From Gymnopus androsaceus JB14 (taxonomy: Eukaryota > Basidiomycota > Agaricomycetes > Agaricales > Omphalotaceae), in contig ML769868.1 in the NCBI GenBank assembly GCA_009733575.1, positions 1 to 39,680 on the forward strand: 39,680 nt of DNA, in the 5' to 3' direction. Both the position numbers and the translations under genes were made by a program. Below are positions 19,615 through 30,429 of the stretch, one piece after another. Position 1 is the first letter of the stretch. Each line of letters starts with the position of its first letter. The notes beneath the pieces were generated by a model, which worked only from the letters and a program-made list of their open reading frames with translations, searched no databases and was not told the DNA's origin.

Positions 19615-20122
19615 TAATTATCCCCCATTAACATTGAATCATATGTACTGCAGGAGACTGTGGCTTTTTTCCAGAAATTTTATAATGAAATTTGAATGAC
19701 TAGATGCAAAAATACTGCTGAACAGTATGCTGTGAGGAGCGCTTACCTCTTTTTATTCACCAATAACTTTGCAATGCTGGAATGGAAGCTATTTTAAGAA
19801 ATAATTCTTATGAGAGCATTAAACATGATGGGATATGGTAGTTTCACTGTTTTACAGTACACCTATACACCCTTACTTAGGTGTACCATTGTAACATTGC
19901 ATTACTGGGTACACATTGTTATCATCCTGAAGATTGATATGTAGAGCATCTATCCTCAGCTGTATATAGTCATAGTGTACACATCCAGACTACTCAATAA
20001 CATATAGTGTTAGATTCTACAATATTTCTGCATCTAGTCACTCAAATTTCATTGTAAAATTCCCAGAAAAAAAACTACAGGCTCCTGTAGCACATGCAAA
20101 TTGATGTTAATTGGGGATAATG
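19615..20122. mobile_element. long-arm palindromic MITE (about 510 bp)
   Basis: The left arm at about 19615-19714 (ATTATCCCC, CAGGAGACTG, GAAATTTGAATGACTAGATGC) is inverted at about 20018-20121 (GCATCTAGTCACTCAAATTTC, CAGGCTCCTG, GGGGATAAT). The arms are about 100 bp with roughly 80% pairing and enclose about 300 bp of AT-rich DNA without a gene. I could not fix the ends or a target duplication exactly. Confidence 0.7.
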
Positions 20123-20124
20123 TT

Positions 20125-20441
20125 AGAACCGTGCTAGTTTGGTATAATAGATACCATAAGTAGTACTTATAGTAATTGAAATAAATGTATTGGATTGCCT
20201 ATTCAGTTAATAGACAATGTTGAGGGTGTACCGTTGTGTGCAGACCTCAAATGGTAATGTTTTTGAGCTTATATACAGCTTGGAGATTGGATAATAAGTG
20301 ATTATTATTGTAATTGATACAACAATAGTGAGTATATGTGCTTATATGCAGTTGCAAAGGGTAGGATTAGTGTTAACAGAATGTATCGTCAAGTTTTGGT
20401 CACGTGCCGAGGTGTTGAATGCGCTAGAATGGCTTATACGT
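20125..20441. other. non-coding flank of the Copia element
   Basis: No gene or clear repeat. It ends at the target duplication GCTGG (20442-20446). Confidence 0.4.
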
Positions 20442-20446
20442 GCTGG

Positions 20447-20811
20447 TGTTGGAATATCAAAGGTAAATATATTCTATCGAACTATACATGGAACGCTTTC
20501 TCGTAGTCTCCACTTGTTTGTATCATCATCCCATGCACTCCACTGTTATCGTCTCGCAGATTCCACATAGTCTCTCGCCGTATCCACTTGCTCTCTCGCA
20601 GTACCCACTTTACCGTATGGACAGTAGCCACACATATTCACGCAGTAGCCACCTGCCCGATATATTGTTTGTACTTAGGACTGTATATAAGCTTAAGTAC
20701 CATACCCTGTAATAACACCGTCGTCCCCTCATCGATCTGTCTGATTGTTACTACTAAGTCCTGTGTGGACTTACTGCTGCTACTTCCTATTTAGGAACGT
20801 AAACTCTAATA
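20447..20811 (+). repeat. 5' LTR of the Copia element
   Basis: It starts TGTTGGAATATC and ends CTCTAATA, that is TG...TA instead of the usual TG...CA. GTATATAAGC near 20684 is a TATA-like box. It also contains short CTCTCGC and CAGTAGCCAC repeats. Confidence 0.93.
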
Positions 20812-20823
20812 GGTTATGGGCCC
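20812..20823 (+). promoter_or_regulatory. primer-binding site of the Copia element
   Basis: GGTTATGGGCCC directly follows the 5' LTR. It is complementary to the anticodon arm of initiator-methionine tRNA, the half-tRNA priming mode of copia-type elements. Confidence 0.8.
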
Positions 20824-20866
20824 CGGCCTTAACCATTGACACATCATATTGCCGTAACGCTTGTTC

Positions 20867-22410
20867 ATGCCACCCAGGCCAGATCCTCCACCACTACGAA
20901 CTCGACAGGAGATAAAATCACAACAAGCACCACCACCAGTAACTCGACAACGTTCCATCGCATCGGAACAAGCCAGCTCATCGAGTAGCAAAGCTGTAAC
21001 ACCACAGCAGAGATCAGCACCATTACCTCCCACAGACGACACTTTCCTTGTAAAGGACACCCACACATCTTTGATATCGACGAATTAGTCGACAGATACA
21101 AAAGCCGAACCACTGGAAGGTGGAGCCAGTGCGAAAAACAACATTGCCTAAATCGATACGACGTACTTTGGACAGGTAAATTAGCAGATTTTGCGAAACC
21201 CATCGCGAAAGAGCAGGAGCAAATCATCAGAAGTCACCTACGACACATCGCTGACGACAACAAAGACGACGACGAAGAAGAGGATACTGAAGCACCTGTT
21301 GCTCAGCCTATAGCATCATCCTCACAACAGCATACTCCCGCTCCAACACAATCACCTGCACCGAAACGCGAACCAACCCCACCTACACCTCCACAATCAT
21401 CTCCACAGGGCACTGCACCCCGTTTTCCATATTCAAATACGCAACCACCTTCTCCACACAGAACCCCATCGCCATCAGATCCCGGATCACCAGGCGCTTT
21501 AATTGCTGATTCCGACAACGACGACGAAATGTCTAAAGCACTAAAAGCCTTTGATAAGGTTACAACCTTAAAGTCGGACGGATCAAATTGGGACATGTGG
21601 AAAACTCGAGTGGAATTCGCAGCCAGATCTATCGGCTATCAGCGTTATTTGGAATGGAATCCGCAACCTGATCTTGCTCAAGGATCAAACGAGGAACATA
21701 GGGGAAAGGATAGTGATTTGCTGAATGCAATCATTGGCAGGTTATCGGATGGAATATTCCGAAGGTATAGGCACTACGACAACACGAAGCAGTTGTGGGA
21801 AAATTTACTCGCTGATTATGATTCTAAAAACGCTCTTACTGAATCATTTTTGCAAAGACGACTCCACACTATGCGATGCTCGGACCCATCCAAGGTCAAT
21901 AAACATTTGGACGACATGATCAGCATCCGCGACGACCTCACGACTAGGGGAATCGATATCAACGACGATATATTCGTCAACACCATTATGTCCTCTGTCC
22001 CGACACCTTCAAAGCTACGATAAACGCATTGGCTGTTTTCTCCGCTAAATCCGACAAGAAGCTCAGTCCTGCGGAGCTCATCTCTACCATTCGTGCTGAA
22101 TCAATGGTACACCAAATGCGACATGATCACAAGAAGGAATCGGCAAACTATGCCGGTAACAGGGGAAGAGGAGGTTTCCGAGGTCGTGGAAATTCCTTTA
22201 GGGGAAATTCCCGAGGCAGAGGCAGAGGCCGCGGAGGATCAACGAGTCGCCAGGACTCGTTTGTTACAACTGCGGAGGTAAAGGTCACTTTGGAAATCAA
22301 TGTCCATCGGAGAAACGCAGTCAGGCCAACGAGGCCAAGGAGACGAAGGCTCCTAAAGAGAAGCAGAAGAAGAAGTCAGATGGAAACTGGAGAGATAGGC
22401 CGAAGAACAG
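20867..22410 (+). pseudogene. Copia gag region
   Basis: The N-terminal frame (20867-21088) is Pro/Ser/Gln-rich. A second open frame (about 21067-22023) has a Pro-rich acidic stretch and then MSKALKAFDKV at 21529 with SDGSNWDMWKTRVE, the typical Copia gag (UBN2-like) opening. After a frame change near 22010 an Arg/Gly-rich RNA-binding tract (RGRGGFRGRG, 22160-22240) follows. After another near 22245 comes a CCHC zinc knuckle, CYNCGGKGHFGNQC (22262-22303). Gag packages element RNA into virus-like particles. The frames are separated by single-base shifts, so no full gag can be made from this copy as read. Confidence 0.8.
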
Positions 22411-22414
22411 CGAA

Positions 22415-25400
22415 GTGGCATCCTCATCTATGATTGAGGAAGTACCAGAGTCATCATGGGCAGCAATCAAAATTCCCGCTAAGCATGGGAATCTTGTTTT
22501 CGATTTTTCCGAAATAGCTGATAAATTCGAATTAGCTCTTTCATCGCCGAGCGATCAAAGACTGCATAGTGCAGAACATCAAAGTCGACACTCGCCACCT
22601 CTTACTCTTAACGATGAAGAGGAGGAAGAAGTATACGTCGACGTTAATCTCTTTCCTTCCTTCAAATTCGATATGACACCGAAGAAGGAGTTGGAAAAGG
22701 TGATCACGCTTACGCTGCAGCCCACAGTTACGGAGCAATTCTTTTTGACTCCGGATGCTCTACCCACATGACGCCACTCACCGACGAACTCAGGAATCAA
22801 CGGGAGATTCCAACACGAGTCATTCAGGCCGCTAACGCGGAAACCTTCACGGCAAACATCTCCGGCACACTCCATCTGGGACTTCCAACATTCGAACAAG
22901 AAATAAGAATGTTAAAGCTCCCCAACACCCTTCTATGTCCAGACACTCCCAACACACTCGTATCACTTGGGAAAACTCGACGATGATGGTTACGCCATCC
23001 ACACCGCAAATGGTAAAATGACGATCAGAGATCGCCAGGGAAATCTCGTGGGAGTTATCCCAAAGATTAACGGACTATACCAGATCCCATCACGGGAACA
23101 CGCTTATTCGACTAAGATCGGCAGATTGGTATCTCTTTACGAGGCACACTGCATCTTAGGTCATCTCAACTATGCTTACGTGAAGCATATGTTCCGAGAC
23201 AACCAGGTTCGTGGAATCGGATTGGATCCGAAGCAAATGGACGAACCAGAATGCCGCGCTTGCATGCTTGGGAAAGCATCCAGGTATCCTATCGCTCAGG
23301 TGCGATCATCTCCACGTGCGGAGAATTTTGGAGACGTCTTCCACATGGACGTGTGGGGACCATCACAAGTCAGGACGGTAAACCACTGCACTTACACGCT
23401 GACTTTAGTTGACGAAGCAACTGACTGGTTGGAGGAACCCCAAATGAAGTCGAAGGACGAGTCATTCGCACAGTACGTGGTTCTCCAAACAGGTCTCCAA
23501 ACTCAATACGGCACAACTGTTAAAGTTCTCCACTCTGATCGAGGGGGAGAATTTCTCAGTAACGAATTCACGGCATATCTGGAACGCATTGGGACACGAC
23601 GACGTCTCACGGTACACGACACCCCGGAACACAATGGTATAGCGGAACGCGCACATCGAACGTTGCTTAATGCAGTTCGAAGTCTTTTGATCTCATCAGG
23701 ACTCCCGAAATGGCTTTGGGGATTCATGATGAAATATGCGGTATATGTTTGGAACAGGACGCCGAAGAAAGCCATTGGAATGGCCACTCCATACGAGAAA
23801 CGGTTTGGTATTAAACCGGACATTACTAATCTTCGAATCTTCGGCAGTATCGTTTATGTTAAACGAGAAAAGGAACCCGGCAAATTGGAACCACAGGCTC
23901 AGGAAGGACGCTGGATAGGACTCGAACCCGAATCGAATGGTCACTACATCTACTGGCCAACACGTCACACTGTCACAACGGAGAGGAACGTAGTTTTCTC
24001 TGACAGGCAGATCCAACCCGTTGAAGGGGAGGATGGAAATTTGGGAAATTTAGAAACATCAGTCACCGAGTCGGAACAGCCTGTCATACCAGTTCCAGAA
24101 GAGATTGCCGAACCAATTGCACCAGACGAAGTATCTGGGAAACGAGTCAGACGACCCACCAAGAAGATCAGGGACGTCATTGAAGGACTTGGAGAAGGAA
24201 GTGATGAGTTGCGACATCTTACCGCATCTCTAGGTCAGGTAACATCAGAAATCGAATCTGATCCTTTATCTGTTGCAGAAGCTATGCGACGACCTGACAG
24301 CTCCAAATGGTACGATGCCATGAAGGACGAAATCTCCAGACTCCAGGAGCGTGGAACCTATACAATTGTCACTCCACCTCCAGATGCCAATATTCTCACA
24401 TCCAAATGGGTCTATCGGACCAAGAAGGATGAACGAGGTCACATTACAGGACACCGAGCTCGTCTTGTTGTACGTGGATTTAATCAGATCCCAGACGTTG
24501 ACTACTTCCCAGACGAAACCTTCGCATCTGTCGCGAAACTTGCATCAGCCCGTGCTATACTCAGCATTGGAGCTGAGAAGAGCATGATTATTCACCAAAT
24601 GGACGTGAAATCAGCTTACCTTTACGGGAAATTGGACGACAACGAGCGCATTTTTATGAAGGCACCTCCAGGCATTGATATAGGGGTAAAACCAGGTCAA
24701 ACTTTACGGCTTAAACTCGCACTTTACGGACTTAAACAAGCCGGTCGACGATGGTACATGCGATTCAGGGAAATCATGACCCAACTAGGGTTTAAACGGT
24801 CTGATTTTGATCACGCTGTTTTCTATCGCACTAATCCCTTCACCATCATTTTCATACATGTTGACGACATGACATTGGTTACCGAAACCCTGGCCATCAT
24901 GGAGAAACTAAAGAAAGATATTGGGGCTATAATCGAAGTTGTTGATTCCGGAGAAATCCATTGGCTACTTGGGATCGAGATCCGAAGATCTCTCCATAAT
25001 AGGACGATTCACCTATCCCAGCGGTCATATATTGACGCCATACTCTCTCGCTATGGATTCTCGGATATAAAGCCACTCTCTATTCCCTTCGATCCCCACA
25101 TTCACCTCACCAAAGACCAGTCACCAAAACGGTCGAGGATATCGCTTTCATGCGCGACAAACCCTACAGAGAGGCCCTTGGTGCTCTCCAGTACTTATCC
25201 GTTGCTACGAGACCTGACATCACATATGCAGTCTCCATCCTTGCTCGCTTTTCACAAAACCCCGGCATCACTCATTGGAATGGTGTACGCCGTGTCTACG
25301 CCTATCTCAAATACACTCGAGACTTTTGGCTCAGTACGAGCAACCAGGAGACAGTCCAAGGCTATACGGATGCGGATGGTATGTCTCAAGAGGATCGACA

Positions 25401-25817
25401 TGCTATTTCCGGGTACGTTTTTATGTTGAATGGCGGAGCAGTATCTTGGTCGTCGAAACGACAGGATACCATTTCTTTATCCACCACGGAAGCCGAGTAT
25501 ATCGCTTTGACCCATGCGGCAAAGGAAGCGATCTGGCTTAGAATCTTTTGTCGGAAATCTTTGGTCCAATTACTCATGCGATCCCCATCATGTCAGACAA
25601 TCAGTCCGCCATCGCATTGGCGAAGGATGATCGTTTTCACGCTAGGACCAAACACATCGATATCCGATACCACTTCATCCGCTATGTCATCGAGGAAGGT
25701 AAAATTCGTCTTACATACTGCCCTACCGAAAACATGACGGCAGACATCTTCACCAAAGCCTTACCTTCGATGAAAGCCAAACACTTCGCAGCATCCATGG
25801 GATTAGCAAAGGTTTGA
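22415..25817 (+). pseudogene. Copia pol region (protease, integrase, RT, RNase H)
   Basis: An acidic linker (22415-22730) leads, after a frame change, to a protease with the DSG active site (FDSGCSTHM, about 22744-22770). A further shift at an AAAA run (about 22973) opens the long frame that carries the integrase. This has a GAG_pre-like HCILGHLNYAYVKHM segment with a CRAC zinc pair, then the catalytic triad in MDVWG (23345), HSDRGGEF (about 23530) and GIAERAHRTLL (about 23635). Reverse transcriptase runs from about 24290 (SKWVYRTKKDERG), with FIHVDDMTLV at about 24850 as the catalytic box. RNase H (GYTDADG near 25362, STTEAEYIAL near 25480) is reached after a shift at an AAAA run near 25128. 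A last shift at a TTTT run near 25548 precedes the end at 25817. All catalytic residues are present but not in one frame. Confidence 0.85.
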
Positions 25818-25824
25818 AGGGGAG
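25817..25824 (+). promoter_or_regulatory. polypurine tract of the Copia element
   Basis: AAGGGGAG abuts the TGTTGG of the 3' LTR, the expected site for plus-strand priming. Confidence 0.8.
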
Positions 25825-26189
25825 TGTTGGAATATCAAAGGTAAATATATTCTATCGAACTATACATGGAACGCTTTCTCGTAGTCTCCACTTGTTTGTA
25901 TCACCATCCCATGCACTCCACTGTTATCGATCTCGCAGACTCCACATAGTCTCTCGCCGTATCCACTTGCTCTCTCGCAGTACCCACTTTACCGTATGGA
26001 CAGTAGCCACACATATTCACGCAGTAGCCACCTGCCCGATATATTGTTTGTACTTAGGACTGTATATAAGCTTAAGTACCATACCCTGTAATAACACCGT
26101 CGTCCCTCATCGATCTGTGTGATTGTTACTACTAAGTCCTGTGTGGACTTACTGCTGCTACTTCCTATTTAGGAACGTAAACTCTAATA
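25825..26189 (+). repeat. 3' LTR of the Copia element
   Basis: It has the same length and ends as the 5' LTR and is about 99% identical. Differences seen are a T/C in TCAYCATCCC, one extra A after GTTATCG, a T/C a few bases later, one C fewer in CGTCGTCCC, and a C/G in GTSTGATTG. Confidence 0.93.
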
Positions 26190-26452
26190 GCTGGTACATG
26201 TTGTTGATGGTAAATGAAAGAATTACCAATGGTATTTGGTAGTTATAAGTACAGGCATCACAACTTCTGACTTAGGCAAAGACAAGAACGATGAGGAAAA
26301 GAGAACAAGAATGAATTGAGAACTAGGAGGTACAGTTGAATATATCATATGGAATATGGTTGGGGAGCCCAAAAATGTATTCCATATAGGGGATATTCCA
26401 TATGACATACAGATTTGAGGGGAATTTGGCATTTTGTACTGTCAAAATTACA

Positions 26453-26510
26453 GTATATTCCATATGAGGTATTATTCCACATGAGGTTATTCCATATGAG
26501 GTATTCTATT
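26453..26510 (+). repeat. short TTCCATATGAGG repeats
   Basis: Three imperfect units (TTCCATATGAGGTAT, TTCCACATGAGG, TTCCATATGAGGTAT) occur in about 50 bp, with a related TTCCATATGACAT near 26397. Function unknown. Confidence 0.6.
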
Positions 26511-26958
26511 GTATGGACGAGATTGAAGCTAAGGACTAAGCTATAGCTACAACTACTATATATACTAAAGTACACGCCCTAGACCCATAACCCTATGCCC
26601 TGCACATACTGTAACAATGCATGAAACTATAAAGTACAACAGTATCAATGTCTGTAAGTAATAAGTGATTGTACATACATATCCAGCACTGAATGCAGCA
26701 TCCTAGCATGAGGTGTGATCAAAGTGATTGAAGGATGATTGGATGATCAAGACCTATGATCAAGGATCAAACAATCATACAAGATCATACATATGTCAAT
26801 GAACTATAAAATGAAACATAAGTAAACAACACAGCCACGCACCTAAATGAGTGTGTGCTTAAGTAAGCACTGAGATATATGAAGACAAATAGAAGAAACA
26901 GATAAGTAATAGTCCATGTGGCATGAGATAAGATAAAGTGTTTGTAACAACATCCTGA

Positions 26959-26993
26959 GGCATCCTAGGATAGGCAATTTATCCTAGGATGCC
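26959..26993. repeat. perfect 14-bp hairpin
   Basis: GGCATCCTAGGATA and its exact inverse flank a 7-base loop. Weaker pairing (CATCCTGA with TCAGGGCATC) extends the stem outward, so it may be the terminus or core of a small palindromic element. Confidence 0.7.
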
Positions 26994-27157
26994 ATCAGGG
27001 CATCCCAGGATGTTAGGATGTCTGATTTACATGCGCCTTATGGCACAGTGGGATTCTCAGTCAGCAGTCCTGATACGTGCCATCAGCTGTCCACAAGTGT
27101 TCAATTCCAATTCTGGAATGTACCATATTTAATGAAATATTTATTTTTTCTTTCTAA

Positions 27158-27198
27158 GCAATGCTGGGGCTAACATTAGGGAGCTAGTCCAGCATTGC
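27158..27198. repeat. 10-bp hairpin
   Basis: GCAATGCTGG and CCAGCATTGC flank a 21-base loop. No function is evident. Confidence 0.5.
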
Positions 27199-27789
27199 CA
27201 AACATGCTGGGTTAGTGGTTAGGGGCTGGCGCCTATCAAAATAAGTGCAAATGAGGCTTTAGAGTGCCTGCCCGAAATTTGCACACCAAATGTATTAATA
27301 TATAATACATAATTGAGAGCACCTACAATTGTAGTAATTTATATACTAATGTAAAACCTACAGTTGTAGTCATATTTGTTAACAAGATCTGTGTCTAGGG
27401 CTCCTGAACTGGCATGATTTCTATCTTCATAACGTGTAACATTGGCCTCTGAACTCTCATTTTTGGGTGCTTATAGGCCAAATTTGGTGGCCGGCTATGC
27501 TGGCCACTATAAATTGAACTGAGTTCAAGTTCATAATGCCGTCTGGTGGCGGCTGAACTCTGAACTGAATAGATTGAAGGCGTAACACATAACATTTAGT
27601 GAACTTAAATTCAAAACTATACAGTATACATACTGTTTAATGTGCCTTATATGGCTTGAATTGCAGGCAATGAAGGGAAATTGAAGACAAATTGAAGAAA
27701 ATTCATGGCTAGGGGCCCAAAACAAACACAGCAATTTCCTTTTATATCATCATCATCATAGTACCAAAAAAAACTTTTACACATGATCT

Positions 27790-28000
27790 CAGTGATTTTG
27801 ATTCTGGACCCCCCTTAGTTTATCCAGCTGCGGATCCTTAGACTCAGGACCACTTTCCGATTTAAACTGAGGCTCAAAATTTTGGTCCCTGGTTTAAAAT
27901 CACTTAGATAGATTGTGTTGCAAATTAATTTACTTTCTTGGATCAATGGAACAAGATGAGATTCAGGGACCAAAACTGAGTTTATAAACTCAGGAGTGCT
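27790..28000. repeat. cluster of small palindromic repeats
   Basis: AGTGATTTT at 27790 faces AAAATCACT at about 27905, bounding a unit of about 115 bp. TTTTGGTCCCTG (about 27885) is inverted as CAGGGACCAAAA (about 27965). A perfect 16-bp palindrome TGAGTTTATAAACTCA lies near 27980. The 18-mer CCCTGGTTTAAAATCACT recurs near 29622, so this is a dispersed family. Confidence 0.6.
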
Positions 28001-28392
28001 TTGCAGTTTCAATTTTGCGTTCCTGTATATATATAATAACAAAGAACCTTCTCCATCCATGTGAGTGTCACATGCTTGGTTCATCTTTCACAATCTCAAG
28101 AATAGCAAGAGACATGAATGCAAGAAAGATCAAGTTGCCGTGCTCAAGAGGCTTTTTGTAATTTTCATAGTATAGTACCCTTTCTATATTATCTGGATGC
28201 TCGAAGGTACTTATTCTTTTTTTTGCTTGTTCGTTATGACTGATATGTCCTCTCTAGTAATGGATTATGGGTCATTGTTTTGGGGGGTCGACAATCGCTA
28301 ATTGGTGCATTCATTTTTCATATATATATATGTATGTCAGTAGCATCGAAGGCATTTTTATTGCTATTTTTTGGAGTATCGGAGAAGCCGGG
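28001..28392. other. non-coding spacer
   Basis: Nothing recognised apart from a TATATATATATG run near 28321. No credible gene. Confidence 0.4.
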
Positions 28393-28394
28393 AA

Positions 28395-29458
28395 CTGATT
28401 CGGATGTGAAGAAAAACACAACCAAAACCGGTTATTTACGGTCTCAACCATGGCTGCTTTTTACCTCCGAATCGGTTAATGAGAACAATGCCTGCTTACT
28501 TCTATAGTTGGTTAATCTCTCGATAGCCACAGTGGTTAATTGAGACCTGCAACCTTCGCAGTTGGTTAATCTTTGCATAGCTTAATAGCACAGTGATTAA
28601 TTTATTGTGTAACTGATTAATCCATGCCTCTGATTGCAAGTAGTTAATGTTCCCGAGAGTTGGTTAATCCTTCCATAGCTTACTAACAAAGTGGTTAATT
28701 TATTGTGTAACTGGTTAATTCATGCAAGTAGTTAATGCTCCAGAGAGTTGGTTAATCCTTCATGTAAGTGGTTAATTGACTTGCCTTCGATTGAAAGTGG
28801 TTAATCCTTTGAATTGATTATGAGTGGTTAATATAGTAGTTGTCTTCAATTGATAGTGGTTAATATACTTGCATTGCTCATCCAGATACTCCAGATAACC
28901 ATGCAATCGGAGCCAAAGGAGATAGGTATGGGAAAAAGGTATGGAGAGGATATTGGAGGTGACCATTGAGATAGGCCTGGAAGAAGGACATGAAGGTGGG
29001 GATTGAATGATTTTAAGTTGATAGTAAGTCTCTTACTGTCACGGAGCCCAAAACTTCCCCAGTCAGCCATCCAACCGCTACTAATCTTTGCAGAATAACT
29101 GAATCTGTTGTTGAACAATAGATTCAGTTCCTACCTCCTGGTGGCTGTCGCGGTCATGCTTGTTCAGCAAGCGAAGGAAGTGGATCATGAGGGGAAAAAG
29201 CAAGAAGCAACTGGTTAATCCGCTTAACCTTGCATACATGTGATGACTAAATCATCTGGTTAATTATGAAAATGATTAAGTCGCTTCCCTTTGTGTTCTG
29301 AACAGTCGATTAACTATTTGCCAAAGCAGTTAATCCATGTTGCCTCTTGGATACCTGCCTTCCCACCCACCTCTCGACACTGATTTGGATATAATAGGCA
29401 GTCATGGTTGAGACCATAATTAGTTAACTAGTTCTGGTTGTATTGCAGATGTGAATGG
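28395..29458. mobile_element. foldback-type element carrying a GGTTAAT motif array
   Basis: The left end (about 28401-28475: ACACAACC, GGTCTCAACCATGGCTGC, CCGAATC) is inverted at the right end (about 29380-29455: CCAAATC read in reverse, GCAGTCATGGTTGAGACC, GGTTGTAT). Pairing is imperfect. Between them at least 16 copies of GTGGTTAAT-like motifs lie in direct orientation in about 400 bp (28474-28866), with more up to 29330. There is no transposase frame. The terminal pairing suggests a non-autonomous element; I could not fix a target duplication. Confidence 0.6.
28474..28866 (+). repeat. array of GGTTAAT motifs
   Basis: Units of the form (A/T)GT(T/G)GGTTAAT recur every 18-35 bp, all on the plus strand, with variants GATTAAT and AGTTAAT. 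The spacers share fragments such as ATCCTTCCATAGCTTA and TTTATTGTGTAACTG, so larger units were also duplicated. Confidence 0.8.
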
Positions 29459-29530
29459 AATATCGACAGCTGCAGTCCACGGGCTGAACGGCAGATTGGC
29501 AGAAGGCACGATTCATGGGCTGAAACACGA

Positions 29531-29640
29531 TTGGTACCAGGGATCAACTTTTTTAAACCCGGGGCTCAATTGAGCCCAGAATCTATCTTATCATAATGAA
29601 CCTCAGTTTGAAAAAAGTGAACCCTGGTTTAAAATCACTG
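29531..29640. repeat. small palindromic element
   Basis: CCAGGGATCAACTTTTTTAAAC is inverted as GTTTGAAAAAAGTGAACCCTGG about 60 bp later. The loop contains the perfect palindrome GGGCTCAATTGAGCCC. The following CCCTGGTTTAAAATCACT is shared with the cluster at 27790. Confidence 0.65.
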
Positions 29641-29655
29641 GGGTTAAACTTAGTT

Positions 29656-30320
29656 TAATAGGTTGGGCCACCTGTGTAGTCCAAGGCCAGACCCCGAGAA
29701 AAAAAAATCGACGTCCGTTTGAACCCCCTTGACGTTTCTGTCTTCCTTTTTATTGTCTTGGAGTCCGTCTCGGGGAGAAGGCTTCTTTTTTCTCCATGCT
29801 CATGCCATTGATGACAAGCTAGATTGCATGATGACATAGAAGGACCAACTGACCGCTGTAATGCCCTTCAAGTCCTTGCCAACGTTTCTGGATACCTGTA
29901 CACTTATTTCCCTTTTCCGATTTAAGTAGGCTTCCTAGCTTCCGATTCTTCAATAATTCTGCTTCTCCTTCGTGTGCAAATTAATACGTCGTCGACCTAC
30001 GCACAGGCAGACCGATGCACTATCTGCCAGGTAGGAAGCCCGGGATTGTAAGGAAAACTCCGATACAACCTGAGGCGCCTCGGCCCTGTTACCAGAGTCT
30101 TGTGCTTTTAGTCCGGAATCACTACAATTCCGAGACTGTTTTCGAGCTGGTGGTGTACTCGTCAGGTCTTCTCCGAGCTTTCATGTCAATGAGATTCGCT
30201 TCTCATCTAATTCAAGTCAGTTTGACATTCATTGAATGCGTTCTACACTCCATAGTTTCTCGCTTCTCGACTGCTGTACCTACAGCGATTTCAATTAATT
30301 ATTACGCAGTGATGACGCCT
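29656..30320. other. non-coding, upstream region of the small secreted protein gene
   Basis: A 105-codon frame at 30015-30332 has no recognisable features. I treat this region as the promoter and upstream DNA of the next gene. Confidence 0.4.
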
Positions 30321-30330
30321 ATTGCCAGAT

Positions 30331-30339
30331 AGCTATAAA
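30331..30339 (+). promoter_or_regulatory. TATA box candidate of the cysteine-rich protein gene
   Basis: GCTATAAAG lies about 95 bp upstream of the ATG at 30430, a plausible TATA position if transcription starts about 65 bp before the ATG. Confidence 0.45.
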
Positions 30340-30429
30340 GTCTACTCCCAACGAGGTTTCAAAGCTCCCAACTCGCTCACAGACAACGAAAACCTCATCG
30401 CTTCGAGCACTTTATTCTTTTTCACCGCC

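Larger units (their letters stand above)
20447..26189 (+). mobile_element. Ty1/Copia LTR retrotransposon, 5743 bp, frameshifted
   Basis: Two 365-bp LTRs (20447-20811 and 25825-26189) flank gag-pol. The target duplication GCTGG lies at 20442-20446 and 26190-26194. Right after the 5' LTR comes GGTTATGGGCCC, the half-tRNA initiator-Met primer site known from Drosophila copia. AAGGGGAG just before the 3' LTR is the polypurine tract. The domain order gag, zinc knuckle, protease, integrase, reverse transcriptase, RNase H places it in Copia, not Gypsy. The LTRs differ at about three bases and two single-base indels, so the insertion is recent, yet the coding part changes frame at least six times. 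Confidence 0.93.
26195..27785. other. AT-rich non-coding stretch with small repeats and hairpins
   Basis: No gene is supported; all frames are under 80 codons and unconvincing. TTCCATATGAGGTAT-like units recur around 26390-26510. Two strong hairpins are listed separately. Confidence 0.45.

Noticed and set aside
26680..27010. Possible Helitron 3' end at the CATCCTAGGATA hairpin
   Set aside because: No CTRR terminus follows the hairpin, and no 5' TC end or A/T insertion site could be identified.
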